From: an uncultured Pelagibacteraceae bacterium
GTDB taxonomy: Bacteria; Pseudomonadota; Alphaproteobacteria; Pelagibacterales; Pelagibacteraceae
Assembly (NCBI GenBank): GCA_902587145.1
Contig: CACIKD010000002.1
Span: forward strand, 1-64,000
Length of the DNA stretch: 64,000 nucleotides
Direction: 5' to 3'
Shown here: positions 48,297-58,443 of the stretch, one piece after another
Layout: each line of letters begins with the position of its first letter
Numbering within the stretch: the first letter of the stretch is position 1
The notes under the pieces: generated by a model
Database searches by the model: none
Seen by the model: the letters and a program-made list of their open reading frames with translations, nothing else
Told to the model about the DNA's origin: nothing
Translations under genes and position numbers: made by a program

Positions 48297-49420
48297 TGAG
48301 TGAGGAAATTAAAAAAGGTTTATTAGGAATAGTAGTTGATGAAACTACGATATCACACGTTGTTCCAGAATTGAGTACGCTTACATACAGGGGTTACACG
48401 GTTCAAGAATTATGTGACAAATGTGATTTTGAGGAAGTGGCCTACTTAGTTTTACACGGAGAATTACCAAACAAAAAACAATTAAAAAAATTTATAAAAG
48501 ATGAAAGATCAGAAAGAAAACTTTCAAAACAAATTTTAAATGATATTCAAAAAATGCCAAAGACTGCGCATCCTATGGATGTTATTAGAACTTGTGTAAG
48601 TTTAATGGCCTTAGAGGACAAAGATACAAAAGATAACTCCCCTAAAGCTAACATGAGAAAAGCAATGAGAATTTTTGCTAAAACGCCTACAGCAGTTGCG
48701 GCCTATTTTAGATATCGAAAAGGTAAAAAAATTATCTCTCCAGATAAAAAATTGTCATTTTCACAAAATTTTTTCAAAATGATGTTTAATAAAGTTCCTG
48801 ATAAAGAAATTGTTAGGGCTTTTGATATTTCTCTAATCCTTTATGCTGAACATAGTTTTAATGTTTCGACATTTACTGCCAGAACAATAACTAGCAGCTT
48901 ATCTGATTTACACGGTGCTATTACTGGGGCGATAGCTTCACTTAAAGGTCCATTACATGGTGGAGCTAATGAAGCCGTAATGCACATGATGAAAGAAATA
49001 AAGAAACCAGAGAAAGCAAAAGCTTGGATTGAAAATGCTTTAGATAAGAAAAAGGTTATTATGGGATTTGGTCACAGAGTTTACAGGACAGGAGATTCGA
49101 GAGTTCCTACGATGAAACATTATATGTTCAAAGTTGCAAAACTTTTAAAAAAAGAAAAGTATACTCAAATATATGAAATTTTGGAAAAAGTCATGTTAGA
49201 GAAAAAGAATATACACCCTAATGTAGATTTTCCATGCGGACCTACTTACTATATGATGGGAATAGATATAGATTTTTATACTCCAATATTTGTAATGTCT
49301 AGAATTACAGGTTGGTCAGCTCATATTATGGAACAGCATACGTCTAACAAACTAATCAGACCTTTATCTAAATACAAAGGTCAGGAAGTTAGAGAAGTTA
49401 TGCTTTTAAATCAAAGATAG
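48296..49420 (+). CDS. prpC: 2-methylcitrate synthase
   Basis: KGLLGIVVDETTISHVVPELSTLTYRGYTVQEL, GFGHRVYRTGDSR; adjacent to prpB. Confidence 0.92.
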   Translation: MSEEIKKGLLGIVVDETTISHVVPELSTLTYRGYTVQELCDKCDFEEVAYLVLHGELPNKKQLKKFIKDERSERKLSKQILNDIQKMPKTAHPMDVIRTCVSLMALEDKDTKDNSPKANMRKAMRIFAKTPTAVAAYFRYRKGKKIISPDKKLSFSQNFFKMMFNKVPDKEIVRAFDISLILYAEHSFNVSTFTARTITSSLSDLHGAITGAIASLKGPLHGGANEAVMHMMKEIKKPEKAKAWIENALDKKKVIMGFGHRVYRTGDSRVPTMKHYMFKVAKLLKKEKYTQIYEILEKVMLEKKNIHPNVDFPCGPTYYMMGIDIDFYTPIFVMSRITGWSAHIMEQHTSNKLIRPLSKYKGQEVREVMLLNQR

Positions 49421-49432
49421 TCTAATCTCAAT

Positions 49433-50452
49433 TTAAGAGAATGCTTCGACCCAAGTTCCTTTTGTTGAAGCTTTAGAATACTCTGTAGCTCTACCTTCAA
49501 AAAAGTTCATGTGCTCAACAGCATTGAGCATGGTATCTAACCATGTTAATGGATTTTTCTTAACATCATAAATAGGTTCTAATCCTAATTGAACTAATCT
49601 TCTGTTTCCAATGAACCTAATATAATCTTTTACCTCTTGAGCCGTTAAACCTTTCATCGGACCCATCTCAAAAGCTAAATCGATAAAAGCATCTTCATGC
49701 TCAACAATTGTTCTGCAAGCCTCGTAAAGCTCTTTTTTTAATTTAGGTGTCCAGATTTCTGGGTTTTCTTTTATGAACTCCTTAAATATTCTAATCATTG
49801 AATTACAGTGCAGAGTTTCATCTCTTACAGACCAAGTTACTATTTGGCCCATGCCTTTAAGTTTATTGTGTCTCGGAAAATTTAGGAGAATTGCAAAACT
49901 AGCAAATAATTGAAGCCCTTCTGTGAAAGCACTAAAAACTGCTACAGTTTTAGCAATATCCTCTTTTGAATTGACATTAAAACCTTGCATATAATCGTAT
50001 TTGTCTTTCATTTCTTTGTACTTCATGAAAGCAGAGTATTCTGACTCAGGCATACCAATTGTATCTAATAAATGAGAATAGGCAGCTACATGAACAGTTT
50101 CCATGGATGCAAAGGCAGTCATCATCATTAATACTTCCGTAGGTTTAAAAACAGTAGTGTAATGCCTTAAGTAGCAATTGTTTACTTCTACGTCTGCTTG
50201 AGTAAAAAATCTAAAAATTTGTGTGACTAAATTTTTTTCAGGTTGTGATAAATTTTTTTGCCAATCTCTTACATCATCACCAAGTGGAACTTCTTCAGGT
50301 AACCAATGAATTCTTTGTTGTGTTAACCAAGCGTCGTAACACCAAGGATATCTAAATGGTTTATAAACAGGATTTTCTACTAATAATCCCATTTTTTTTG
50401 GCTCTATAATTTTTTTACTGTTTTCTTTTTTTGCTACTGACATGATAAACAC
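49433..50452 (-). CDS. nrdB: Ribonucleotide reductase beta subunit
   Basis: METVHVAAYSHLL (EXXH plus candidate radical Tyr), WSVRDETLHCNSM. Confidence 0.93.
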   Translation of the reverse strand: MFIMSVAKKENSKKIIEPKKMGLLVENPVYKPFRYPWCYDAWLTQQRIHWLPEEVPLGDDVRDWQKNLSQPEKNLVTQIFRFFTQADVEVNNCYLRHYTTVFKPTEVLMMMTAFASMETVHVAAYSHLLDTIGMPESEYSAFMKYKEMKDKYDYMQGFNVNSKEDIAKTVAVFSAFTEGLQLFASFAILLNFPRHNKLKGMGQIVTWSVRDETLHCNSMIRIFKEFIKENPEIWTPKLKKELYEACRTIVEHEDAFIDLAFEMGPMKGLTAQEVKDYIRFIGNRRLVQLGLEPIYDVKKNPLTWLDTMLNAVEHMNFFEGRATEYSKASTKGTWVEAFS

Positions 50453-52383
50453 TCCTCGTATTTGTTTTCTTCATTATTTGATTCTTTGTTAGCTTTATAA
50501 ACGTTTTTTGTCACATCTGTTGAAGATCCAGTGTTAACGTTTTCAGCTCTTTGTATTGATTTTGATCTGCAATAATACAGACTTTTCAATCCTTTTTTCC
50601 ATGCTTGAAAATGTATTTGATGTAAATCTTTCTTATGAATATCTGCTGGAACAAACACATTTATTGATTGAGCTTGAGATATGTTTGGTGTTCTATCCGC
50701 TCCTAATTCTACAATCCATCTTTGATCGATTTCAAAAGCTGTTTTAAAAGTATCTTTCTCAATATCTGTTAAGAAATCTAGATGCGAAACAGATCCTTGA
50801 TTAGTCGTAATTGAGGACCAAGTTTCATCGTCATTTTTTCCGTGTTTTTCTAAAATCTTAGCTAAATATTTATTTCTTACGTTAAATGAACCAGATAAAG
50901 TTTTATGAGTGTAGCTGTTCGCAGCAATAGGCTCAATTCCAGGAGAAGCTCCTCCGCAAATAACTGAAATTGAAGCAGTTGGAGCTATAGCCGTTTTATT
51001 GGAAAATCTCTCTTTGATTCCATACTCTTCAGCATCAGGACAAGAACCTCTCTCTTCAGCTAATTTTACCGAAGCCTGATCAGCTTTTTCTTGTATATGT
51101 TTGAAAATTTTTTGGTTCCATACTTTGCTCATTACTGATCCGAAAGGAATATTTTTTTGTTGAAAAAATGAATGTAAGCCCATAACTCCTAAGCCTACAC
51201 TTCTCTCTCTAGCAGCAGAATATTTTGCATTGCTAAAACTGTCCGGTGCTCTATTTATAAAATCAGACATTACGTTATCTAAGAATCTCATTACATCTTC
51301 AATAAACATTGTGTCATCTTTCCATTCATCATATTTTTCGATGTTTAAAGAGGATAGGCAACAAACAGCTGTTCTTTCTTTTCCAGAATTATCTATTCCA
51401 GTCGGTAATGTGATTTCGCTACATAAATTAGATGTTTTTACTTTCAATCCAGCAAGTTTATGGTGTTGAGGAATTTGTCTATTAACTGTATCAATGAAAA
51501 CTATATAAGGCTCACCTGTTTCAACTCTAGCTGTTAATAATCTGATCCATAAGTTTCTTGCTGGCATGGTTGATTGCACGCTTCCGTCCTTTGGACTTCT
51601 AAGCGCCCATTGACCGTCTGTTTCGACTGCTCTCATAAAATCGTCTGAAACTAAAACACCGTGATGCAAGTTCAAAGATCTTCTATTCACATCGCCACCA
51701 GTTGGTCTTCTCATTTCAATAAATTCTTCAATTTCGGGATGATCTATTGGAAGATAGCATGCAGCAGATCCTCTTCTCAAAGATCCTTGGCTAATAGCAA
51801 GTGTAAGTGAATCCATAACTTTAATAAAAGGAATGATGCCAGAAGTTTTACCTACTTTACCAATTTTTTCTCCTATAGATCTCAAGTTTCCCCAGTAGCT
51901 TCCAATACCGCCTCCTCTAGCGGCTAACCAAACATTTTCACTCCAAAGACCAAGTATTCCTTCTAGGCTATCTCCTGCCTCATTCAAAAAACATGAAATT
52001 GGTAAACCTCTCTCAGTTCCACCGTTTGATAATACTGGTGTTGCTGGCATGAACCATAAATTGCTTATATAGTTGTATAATCTTTGAGCGTGTAAGTTAT
52101 TATCAGCATACACACTTGCTACCCTTGCAAATAGATCTTGAAATGACTCGTTTTGACCCAAATACCTATCTGTTAATGTTGCTCTACCAAAATCTGTTAG
52201 ATTAGAATCTCTAGATCTATCAATTTTAATTGTAATACCTTTGTCATTTTGAAATAATTCAGTATCACCTGATAAAGAGAATAAATCCGGTTTTTTGGGA
52301 CCATTGATAGCCAGATCATTTTGGTTCAACTGGCTCATATTGCCCATAGCTTTTTTTATTGCCAAAGATACATTTTTACTCAT
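50434..52383 (-). CDS. nrdA: Ribonucleotide reductase alpha subunit
   Basis: NLWFMPATPVLSNGGTERGLPISCFL, RGSAACYLPIDHPEIEEFIEMRRPTGG, C-terminal CLSCQ. Confidence 0.94.
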   Translation of the reverse strand: MSKNVSLAIKKAMGNMSQLNQNDLAINGPKKPDLFSLSGDTELFQNDKGITIKIDRSRDSNLTDFGRATLTDRYLGQNESFQDLFARVASVYADNNLHAQRLYNYISNLWFMPATPVLSNGGTERGLPISCFLNEAGDSLEGILGLWSENVWLAARGGGIGSYWGNLRSIGEKIGKVGKTSGIIPFIKVMDSLTLAISQGSLRRGSAACYLPIDHPEIEEFIEMRRPTGGDVNRRSLNLHHGVLVSDDFMRAVETDGQWALRSPKDGSVQSTMPARNLWIRLLTARVETGEPYIVFIDTVNRQIPQHHKLAGLKVKTSNLCSEITLPTGIDNSGKERTAVCCLSSLNIEKYDEWKDDTMFIEDVMRFLDNVMSDFINRAPDSFSNAKYSAARERSVGLGVMGLHSFFQQKNIPFGSVMSKVWNQKIFKHIQEKADQASVKLAEERGSCPDAEEYGIKERFSNKTAIAPTASISVICGGASPGIEPIAANSYTHKTLSGSFNVRNKYLAKILEKHGKNDDETWSSITTNQGSVSHLDFLTDIEKDTFKTAFEIDQRWIVELGADRTPNISQAQSINVFVPADIHKKDLHQIHFQAWKKGLKSLYYCRSKSIQRAENVNTGSSTDVTKNVYKANKESNNEENKYEECLSCQ

Positions 52384-52417
52384 AATTTAACTTGTTTTAC
52401 TGGTTAATTGTTAATAA

Positions 52418-52464
52418 ACAACTATATGTTGTGTTACAATATTGTTAATATACTATATACCATC
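52418..52464 (-). promoter_or_regulatory. Candidate pair of NrdR boxes upstream of nrdAB
   Basis: ACAACTATATGTTGTGT (52418-52434) and ATACTATATACCATCA (about 52449-52464), centres about 30 bp apart; NrdR consensus is acaCwATATwGtgt-like. Confidence 0.5.
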
Positions 52465-52570
52465 AAAATCAATAGAACATTATAAGAACATTTGATTATT
52501 TTTGCAAGTGGAAAATTTTGTTAATAAACATTTAATAACAAATGCCTTTATTCTCTAGTATTTATAACTC

Positions 52571-54013
52571 ATGAAAATCAATCCTAATGGTTTTAGAGAA
52601 TATGATGCTCGGTGGATCTTTGAAAAAGACATCGATATAGAGGGAATCACCAATTTAGGAAAAGGCCTAGGAACTCAAATAATAGGCCATACAAAAAAAA
52701 TTAATCCAAGGGTAACAGTTGGTCACGATTATAGGTCATACAGTGAAAAAATTAAAATGGCTTTAAGTGAAGGTTTGGTATCGACAGGCTGTAATGTTGA
52801 GGATGTTGGTTTGTCTCTTTCTCCAATGGTTTATTTCGCTCAGTTTAATTTAAACTCCGATGCAGTAGCAATGATAACAGCTAGTCATAATGAAAATGGT
52901 TGGACTGGAGTAAAAATGGGAATCAAAAAAGGATTAACGCACGCTCCAGAAGAAATGTCTGAGTTAAAAGATATCGTTCTTAATAATAAATTCAAATCAG
53001 GTAAAGGTAATTTAAAAAAAATTAATGGCTTTAAAAACGTATACACACAAAATTTAATCAAAAATAATAAAATTAACAAAAAAATTAAAGCTGTAGTCGC
53101 TTGTGGAAATGGAACAGCTGGTATTTTTGCACCAGATATTTTAAGAGGCATAGGTTGTGATGTGGTAGAATTGGATTGTAAACTAGACTGGTCATTTCCA
53201 AAATACAATCCAAACCCAGAAGACTTAGAAATGCTTCATGCTATTTCTAAAGCTGTTAAAGATAACAAAGCAGATATAGGTTTTGGTTTTGATGGTGATG
53301 GAGATAGGTGCGGAGTGATTGACGAAAAGGGTAATGAAATTTTTTCTGATAAAATAGGTTTATTAATTGCTAGAAACCTAGCTCCAAAACATAAAAACTC
53401 CAAATTTATTGTAGATGTCAAATCTACCGGTCTTTACTCAAAAGACAAAGTTTTAACAGAAAATCAATGTAAAACTATTTATTGGAAAACGGGACACTCA
53501 CATATCAAAAGAAAAGTGAATACAGAAAAAGCGTTGGCAGGTTTTGAAAAAAGCGGCCATTTCTTTTTTAATCAACCTTTAGGATATGGTTATGATGATG
53601 GCGTTAATTCTGCAATACAGGTTTGTCATTTGTTAAATAATCAAAACAAAAAAATGAGTGAGCTGATGAAAGAATTACCAAATACATATCAAACTCCAAC
53701 TATGGCCCCCTACTGTAAAGATGAAGAAAAATACGGAGTTGTTGATGATATGGTAAAAAAGGTTCAAAAAATTCAAAAGGAAAATATTAAAATAGATAAT
53801 CAAAAAATTGTAGAAGTTTTAACTGTTAATGGTGTGAGATTTTCCTTAGAAGATGGATCTTGGGGTTTAATAAGAGCTTCATCTAATAAACCTTCACTGG
53901 TTGTAGTAACAGAGAGTCCTTCGTCTGACGATCGTAAAAGAAAGATTTTTGAATTTATTGATGGTTTACTTAAAAAAACTGGTAAAATCGGAGAGTACGA
54001 TCAAAAAATTTAA
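52571..54013 (+). CDS. Phosphomannomutase/phosphoglucomutase
   Basis: FREYDARWIFEKDI, MITASHNENGWTGVKMG, FGFDGDGDRCGVID. Confidence 0.92.
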   Translation: MKINPNGFREYDARWIFEKDIDIEGITNLGKGLGTQIIGHTKKINPRVTVGHDYRSYSEKIKMALSEGLVSTGCNVEDVGLSLSPMVYFAQFNLNSDAVAMITASHNENGWTGVKMGIKKGLTHAPEEMSELKDIVLNNKFKSGKGNLKKINGFKNVYTQNLIKNNKINKKIKAVVACGNGTAGIFAPDILRGIGCDVVELDCKLDWSFPKYNPNPEDLEMLHAISKAVKDNKADIGFGFDGDGDRCGVIDEKGNEIFSDKIGLLIARNLAPKHKNSKFIVDVKSTGLYSKDKVLTENQCKTIYWKTGHSHIKRKVNTEKALAGFEKSGHFFFNQPLGYGYDDGVNSAIQVCHLLNNQNKKMSELMKELPNTYQTPTMAPYCKDEEKYGVVDDMVKKVQKIQKENIKIDNQKIVEVLTVNGVRFSLEDGSWGLIRASSNKPSLVVVTESPSSDDRKRKIFEFIDGLLKKTGKIGEYDQKI

Positions 54014-54840
54014 AGTGAAAAATATTCGTAAAGAAATCTAGTTCCTATAACTACTAAAAATAAACCAAAATATTTAGTCATTTTCTTTTTATTAATTCTA
54101 TGACTAGCTTTAGCCCCTAACCTAGCCATAAAAGCTGTTATTGGAAAAAATATTAGAAAGGCTGGAATATTGAAAAAACCAACGCTAAGAGGCAATTGAG
54201 CGTTTAGATACGAACCGGATATTAAAAATCCTACAGCGCCAAATAATGCAATAATAAAACCAATGGCTGCAGCGCTTCCTATCGCTTTATTTATTGGATA
54301 TCCAAAAAACTTTAAAATTGGCACATTCATAACTGCTCCCCCTATACCCATTGGTGCAGATATAAAACCACTAACAATTCCTGCTATTACTTTAGATGGT
54401 AAACTCATTTTTACATCTAAATTTTCCTCTTTCTCTTTAAGGAAGAGTAAATAAAAAGCTAAAAGATAAACAACAATTGTGAAAAACAAAATCAGGGGTT
54501 TAGTTTTTAAACTTGCTGCTAAAATTGTTCCTAAAATAACCCCTGTAGCTACAAATATTCCGTAACCTTTGACAATGTTAAAGTCTACAGCTTTATGTTG
54601 ATGATGTGTCATTACAGAAACAATAGAAGTTGGAATTATAATTCCAAACGATGTGCCAACCGCTAAATGCATTAAATAACTAGGTTCTATTCCTGAAGTA
54701 CTAAAAATATAAAACAAAATTGGAACTGTAATTAAACCTCCACCAATTCCAAATAAACCTGCAGCAAATCCAGCAGGAATTGCTGTGATGATCATAATAA
54801 AAATTAAATAAATAATTTCTGATTGTGAGAGAATATCCAA
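54010..54840 (-). CDS. TauE/SafE (TSUP) family membrane protein
   Basis: FAAGLFGIGGGLITVPIL, SAPMGIGGAVMNVPILKFFGYP. Confidence 0.9.
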   Translation of the reverse strand: MDILSQSEIIYLIFIMIITAIPAGFAAGLFGIGGGLITVPILFYIFSTSGIEPSYLMHLAVGTSFGIIIPTSIVSVMTHHQHKAVDFNIVKGYGIFVATGVILGTILAASLKTKPLILFFTIVVYLLAFYLLFLKEKEENLDVKMSLPSKVIAGIVSGFISAPMGIGGAVMNVPILKFFGYPINKAIGSAAAIGFIIALFGAVGFLISGSYLNAQLPLSVGFFNIPAFLIFFPITAFMARLGAKASHRINKKKMTKYFGLFLVVIGTRFLYEYFSL

Positions 54841-54842
54841 AA

Positions 54843-55826
54843 TTATCTTTCTAAAGATGTGGGGTTTGTTTTTTTAACCTGATCCATTATATGATTGACC
54901 TTTTGTAGGTCTGCATCTCTAATACACATATTTTTAGATAGATATTGTTTCCAAGTTCTTGATCCAGTTTGTCCATGGAATAATCCAATGGTATGTCTCA
55001 TGATATGGTTTAATTGAATACCTTGAGATGTTTGCTCTTGAATATAAGGAATTAACTTTTCCATTACGTCACCTCTTGAAGGGACACTTTGATTATTAAA
55101 TATTTCTCTTTCAATATCAGCTAAAAAATAAGGAGAATGGTAAACAGCTCTACCGATCATTGCACCATCAACTTTCATTAAATGATTTTTAATTTCTTCA
55201 ATTGATTTAATTCCCCCATTAATAATAATTTCATCATTTTTAAAATGCTCTTTAAGTTTATAGACAAATTCATATTTTAAGGGCGGTATATTTAAATTTT
55301 CTTTTGGACTTAATTTTTTTAATAATGCTTTTCTTGCATGAATAATAAATTTTTTTGATCCAGCATCTTTGGTTATTTGAATAAAAGATTTTAAAAATTC
55401 AAAGTCTTCAACCTCATTGTAACCAATTCTTGTTTTAATTGTTACTGGTAACTTTGTTGACTTTGCCATAGCTTCAATACACTTAGCAACTAGATCTGGT
55501 TCTTGCATTAAACACGCACCAAATTTGTTTTTTTGAACTTTTTTACTTGGACATCCTAAATTTAAATTAATTTCATTGTAACCGTAATCTTCTGAAATTT
55601 TGCATGCTTCGCTAAGCTCATTAGGATTTGATCCTCCAATTTGAAGAGTTACTGGATTTGATATCTTATTAAAAGACAACAATTTTTTTCTATCTCCTCT
55701 TATAATTGCATTAGCAACAATCATTTCTGTATATAAATGAACATTTCTACTAATAAGGCTTAAAAAATAAATTTCATGCTTATCAGTGCAGTCCATCATT
55801 GGAGCAACTGAAATTGTTTTATTCAT
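54843..55826 (-). CDS. dusA: tRNA-dihydrouridine synthase A
   Basis: SVAPMMDCTDKHEIYFLSLISRNVHLYTEM, NLNLGCPSKKVQKNKFGACLM. Confidence 0.95.
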   Translation of the reverse strand: MNKTISVAPMMDCTDKHEIYFLSLISRNVHLYTEMIVANAIIRGDRKKLLSFNKISNPVTLQIGGSNPNELSEACKISEDYGYNEINLNLGCPSKKVQKNKFGACLMQEPDLVAKCIEAMAKSTKLPVTIKTRIGYNEVEDFEFLKSFIQITKDAGSKKFIIHARKALLKKLSPKENLNIPPLKYEFVYKLKEHFKNDEIIINGGIKSIEEIKNHLMKVDGAMIGRAVYHSPYFLADIEREIFNNQSVPSRGDVMEKLIPYIQEQTSQGIQLNHIMRHTIGLFHGQTGSRTWKQYLSKNMCIRDADLQKVNHIMDQVKKTNPTSLER

Positions 55827-56317
55827 TATTTATCTTCTGTATTATTAATTTCTTCTTTGAGTTCTAATGGTTCTTCTTTTTCAATATCTTCCTGCTTAAT
55901 TTCTGGTTGTTCAGATTTGAGCTCGGATAAAGCTTCTTTAGCTAAATTGCTTGTTGGTTTTTGATCAGGTGTTCTTCTAGTTCTTTTCGATGGTAAAACA
56001 GCTATGCCGCTTTTTGAAACTTGGCCTTTGTATATATTTTCAAAGTCATCATTAACCTCTTCTTCAGTATCCTCAAGTTCTTCAACTTCATCAGGTTCTT
56101 TTCTTAATCTTGTTATGGCGTTTTTTTCCAGTTCTTTAATTGATAGTTTTCCATCTCCAATTTCTCGTAATGCAATGATTGTTTTTTTATCGTTGTCTTC
56201 CTCAACTAACATTGGTGAACCAGAATTTAATTGGGTTGTCCTCTCTTTCGCTAAAAGAACTAGATCATATTGATTGTCGATTTTTTCTAAGCAGTCTTCT
56301 ACGGTAATTCTTGCCAT
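55826..56317 (-). CDS. rpoZ: RNA polymerase omega subunit with extended C-terminus
   Basis: [46 protein letters not shown]. Confidence 0.92.
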   Translation of the reverse strand: MARITVEDCLEKIDNQYDLVLLAKERTTQLNSGSPMLVEEDNDKKTIIALREIGDGKLSIKELEKNAITRLRKEPDEVEELEDTEEEVNDDFENIYKGQVSKSGIAVLPSKRTRRTPDQKPTSNLAKEALSELKSEQPEIKQEDIEKEEPLELKEEINNTEDK

Positions 56318-56362
56318 GATGAGGATTATTTAGTCAATATATCTTAATAAATCAAGTATATT

Positions 56363-57571
56363 TTATAACTTTACCGGCTCAAGTTTTTTTCTAAAAATGA
56401 GCAATAAAATTAAAGATACAACGATATACGTTGCACCAATTAAAGCTATCTCTGCAATAGAGAAACCCTGGTCAATTAATATTCCAAATAAAGCAGTGCC
56501 AAAAGCCGTTGAAAATACCATTAAAGCTGTTGTTAGGGCTTTAATACTGCCGATAAACTTTACTCCGTAAATTTCTGCCCAAGTAGAAGAGCCAAGAACA
56601 TTGGCTAAACCATTTGTTATTCCTATCAAACCTAAAAATATAAAAGCACTTAAATCATATTCAAAAGATATGAGTGTTAACATTGATAATAGTAAAGGAA
56701 TATTAACAATTGGAATTAACTTTCTGCTCGTAAATTTATCTACTAGAAAACCTGATATAATAAGTGATAATATTGATATTATTGAGTAAAACATAAAAGC
56801 TTTTGGAATAACAAATATATTCCATCCTTTTGCTTCTGAAATAAATGATTGATATATAAATATTCCTGTAATTATCCATGGTCCTGCTAACATATTAAGT
56901 GACACAATATAAAATCTATAATCTTTAATTACTTCTAGACGGGTCCATTGTTTAATTTGATTTTTTTTGTTATTAGATAAGTCTTCTTCTCTTGAATCTA
57001 ACTTAATAGTTTGGATACATTTAAATATAACAATTGGTAATAAAATTATAATAATTAAAGCTATGCCTTGCCAAACAATTCTCCATGAATACAAAAATGT
57101 TAAATAAGTTATGAAAACTGGTAGAATAAATTCAGCTGTTGATAAACCAAACCATATAGTGCTTAAAGCCTTTCCTCTGGATTTGTCAAAGAATCTTGAA
57201 ATTGAAGTTGTTGAGGTATGACTCATTAATCCTTGGCCTGAAAATCTCATTAGAAATATTCCAATAGCCAGAAAATAAACATTGTTGATGAAAGAAAAAA
57301 ATAAAGAGGAAATTGAAAGTAAAATTACTACAAATAATGAATAATATAATAATTTAAATTCATCAATTTTTTTTCCCACCCAAATTAATAATAAACTTGA
57401 ACATATTGTAGCTGAAGCATAAATTGTTCCAAATTGTCCGTGTGTGATATCAAGTTCTTTTCTAATTGGTGCGTTAAACAATCCCAAAAAAAAACTCTGT
57501 CCAAAACTTGAAAAAAATGTAAATATAAAACCAAATATAATTACTTTTTTATTGAGAGAGAGATTAATCAT
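56363..57571 (-). CDS. Major facilitator superfamily transporter
   Basis: 402 aa, 12-TM pattern, FLMRFSGQGLMSHTSTTSISRFFDKSRGKALS. Confidence 0.88.
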   Translation of the reverse strand: MINLSLNKKVIIFGFIFTFFSSFGQSFFLGLFNAPIRKELDITHGQFGTIYASATICSSLLLIWVGKKIDEFKLLYYSLFVVILLSISSLFFSFINNVYFLAIGIFLMRFSGQGLMSHTSTTSISRFFDKSRGKALSTIWFGLSTAEFILPVFITYLTFLYSWRIVWQGIALIIIILLPIVIFKCIQTIKLDSREEDLSNNKKNQIKQWTRLEVIKDYRFYIVSLNMLAGPWIITGIFIYQSFISEAKGWNIFVIPKAFMFYSIISILSLIISGFLVDKFTSRKLIPIVNIPLLLSMLTLISFEYDLSAFIFLGLIGITNGLANVLGSSTWAEIYGVKFIGSIKALTTALMVFSTAFGTALFGILIDQGFSIAEIALIGATYIVVSLILLLIFRKKLEPVKL

Positions 57572-57573
57572 TT

Positions 57574-58443
57574 ATGAGTTGTAAAGTTTCATTCATAGGC
57601 TTAGGTGTAATGGGATACCCTATGGCTGGATTTATATCAAAAGCCGGGCACAAAGTAACTGTTTATAATAGGACAAAATCTAAAGCTGAAAAATGGATTA
57701 AAGAGTACAAAGGTAATCTTGCGGAAACACCAATGGATGCCACAAAAGATTGTGATTTTATTTTCACATGTGTTGGAAATGATAATGATCTTAGAGAAGT
57801 TACTTTGGGCGATAAAGGTTTATTTAAAACTGCAAAGAAGAATTCAATTTATATAGACAATACAACTGCTTCAGCAAATATTGCTCGTGAATTATACAAG
57901 GAGGCGAAAGCCAAAGGATTTGATTTTTTAGATGCTCCTATATCAGGTGGACAAGCTGGGGCTGAGAGTGGAACACTCACTGTAATGGTTGGTGGTGATG
58001 AGGCCCCATTCAAAAAAGCTCAGCCAGTAATAGATTGTTATAGCAAGAAAATTAAGCTTTTAGGTCCTTCGGGAAGTGGGCAATTAACTAAAATGGTAAA
58101 TCAAATTTGTATAGCCGGTTTAGTACAAGGATTGTCTGAAGCAATTAATTTCGGAATGAACGCTGGTTTAAACATGCATGATGTTATTGAAGTAATCTCA
58201 AAAGGTGCTGCTCAATCTTGGCAAATGGATAATAGACATAAAACTATGATAGAAGATAAATTTAATTATGGTTTCGCTGTTGATTGGATGAGAAAAGATT
58301 TAAAAATTGCGATGGATGAAGCTAAAAAAAATAATTCTCCATTACCAATAACTAAAATAATTGATGAATATTACGCTGAAGTTCAAAAAATGGGTGGACA
58401 AAGATGGGATACTTCTAGCTTGATAAAAAGATTTAAAAAATAG
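57574..58443 (+). CDS. 3-hydroxyisobutyrate dehydrogenase family (beta-hydroxyacid dehydrogenase)
   Basis: SFIGLGVMGYPMAGFISKAGHKVTVYNRT, DAPISGGQAGAESGTLTVMVGG. Confidence 0.92.
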   Translation: MSCKVSFIGLGVMGYPMAGFISKAGHKVTVYNRTKSKAEKWIKEYKGNLAETPMDATKDCDFIFTCVGNDNDLREVTLGDKGLFKTAKKNSIYIDNTTASANIARELYKEAKAKGFDFLDAPISGGQAGAESGTLTVMVGGDEAPFKKAQPVIDCYSKKIKLLGPSGSGQLTKMVNQICIAGLVQGLSEAINFGMNAGLNMHDVIEVISKGAAQSWQMDNRHKTMIEDKFNYGFAVDWMRKDLKIAMDEAKKNNSPLPITKIIDEYYAEVQKMGGQRWDTSSLIKRFKK

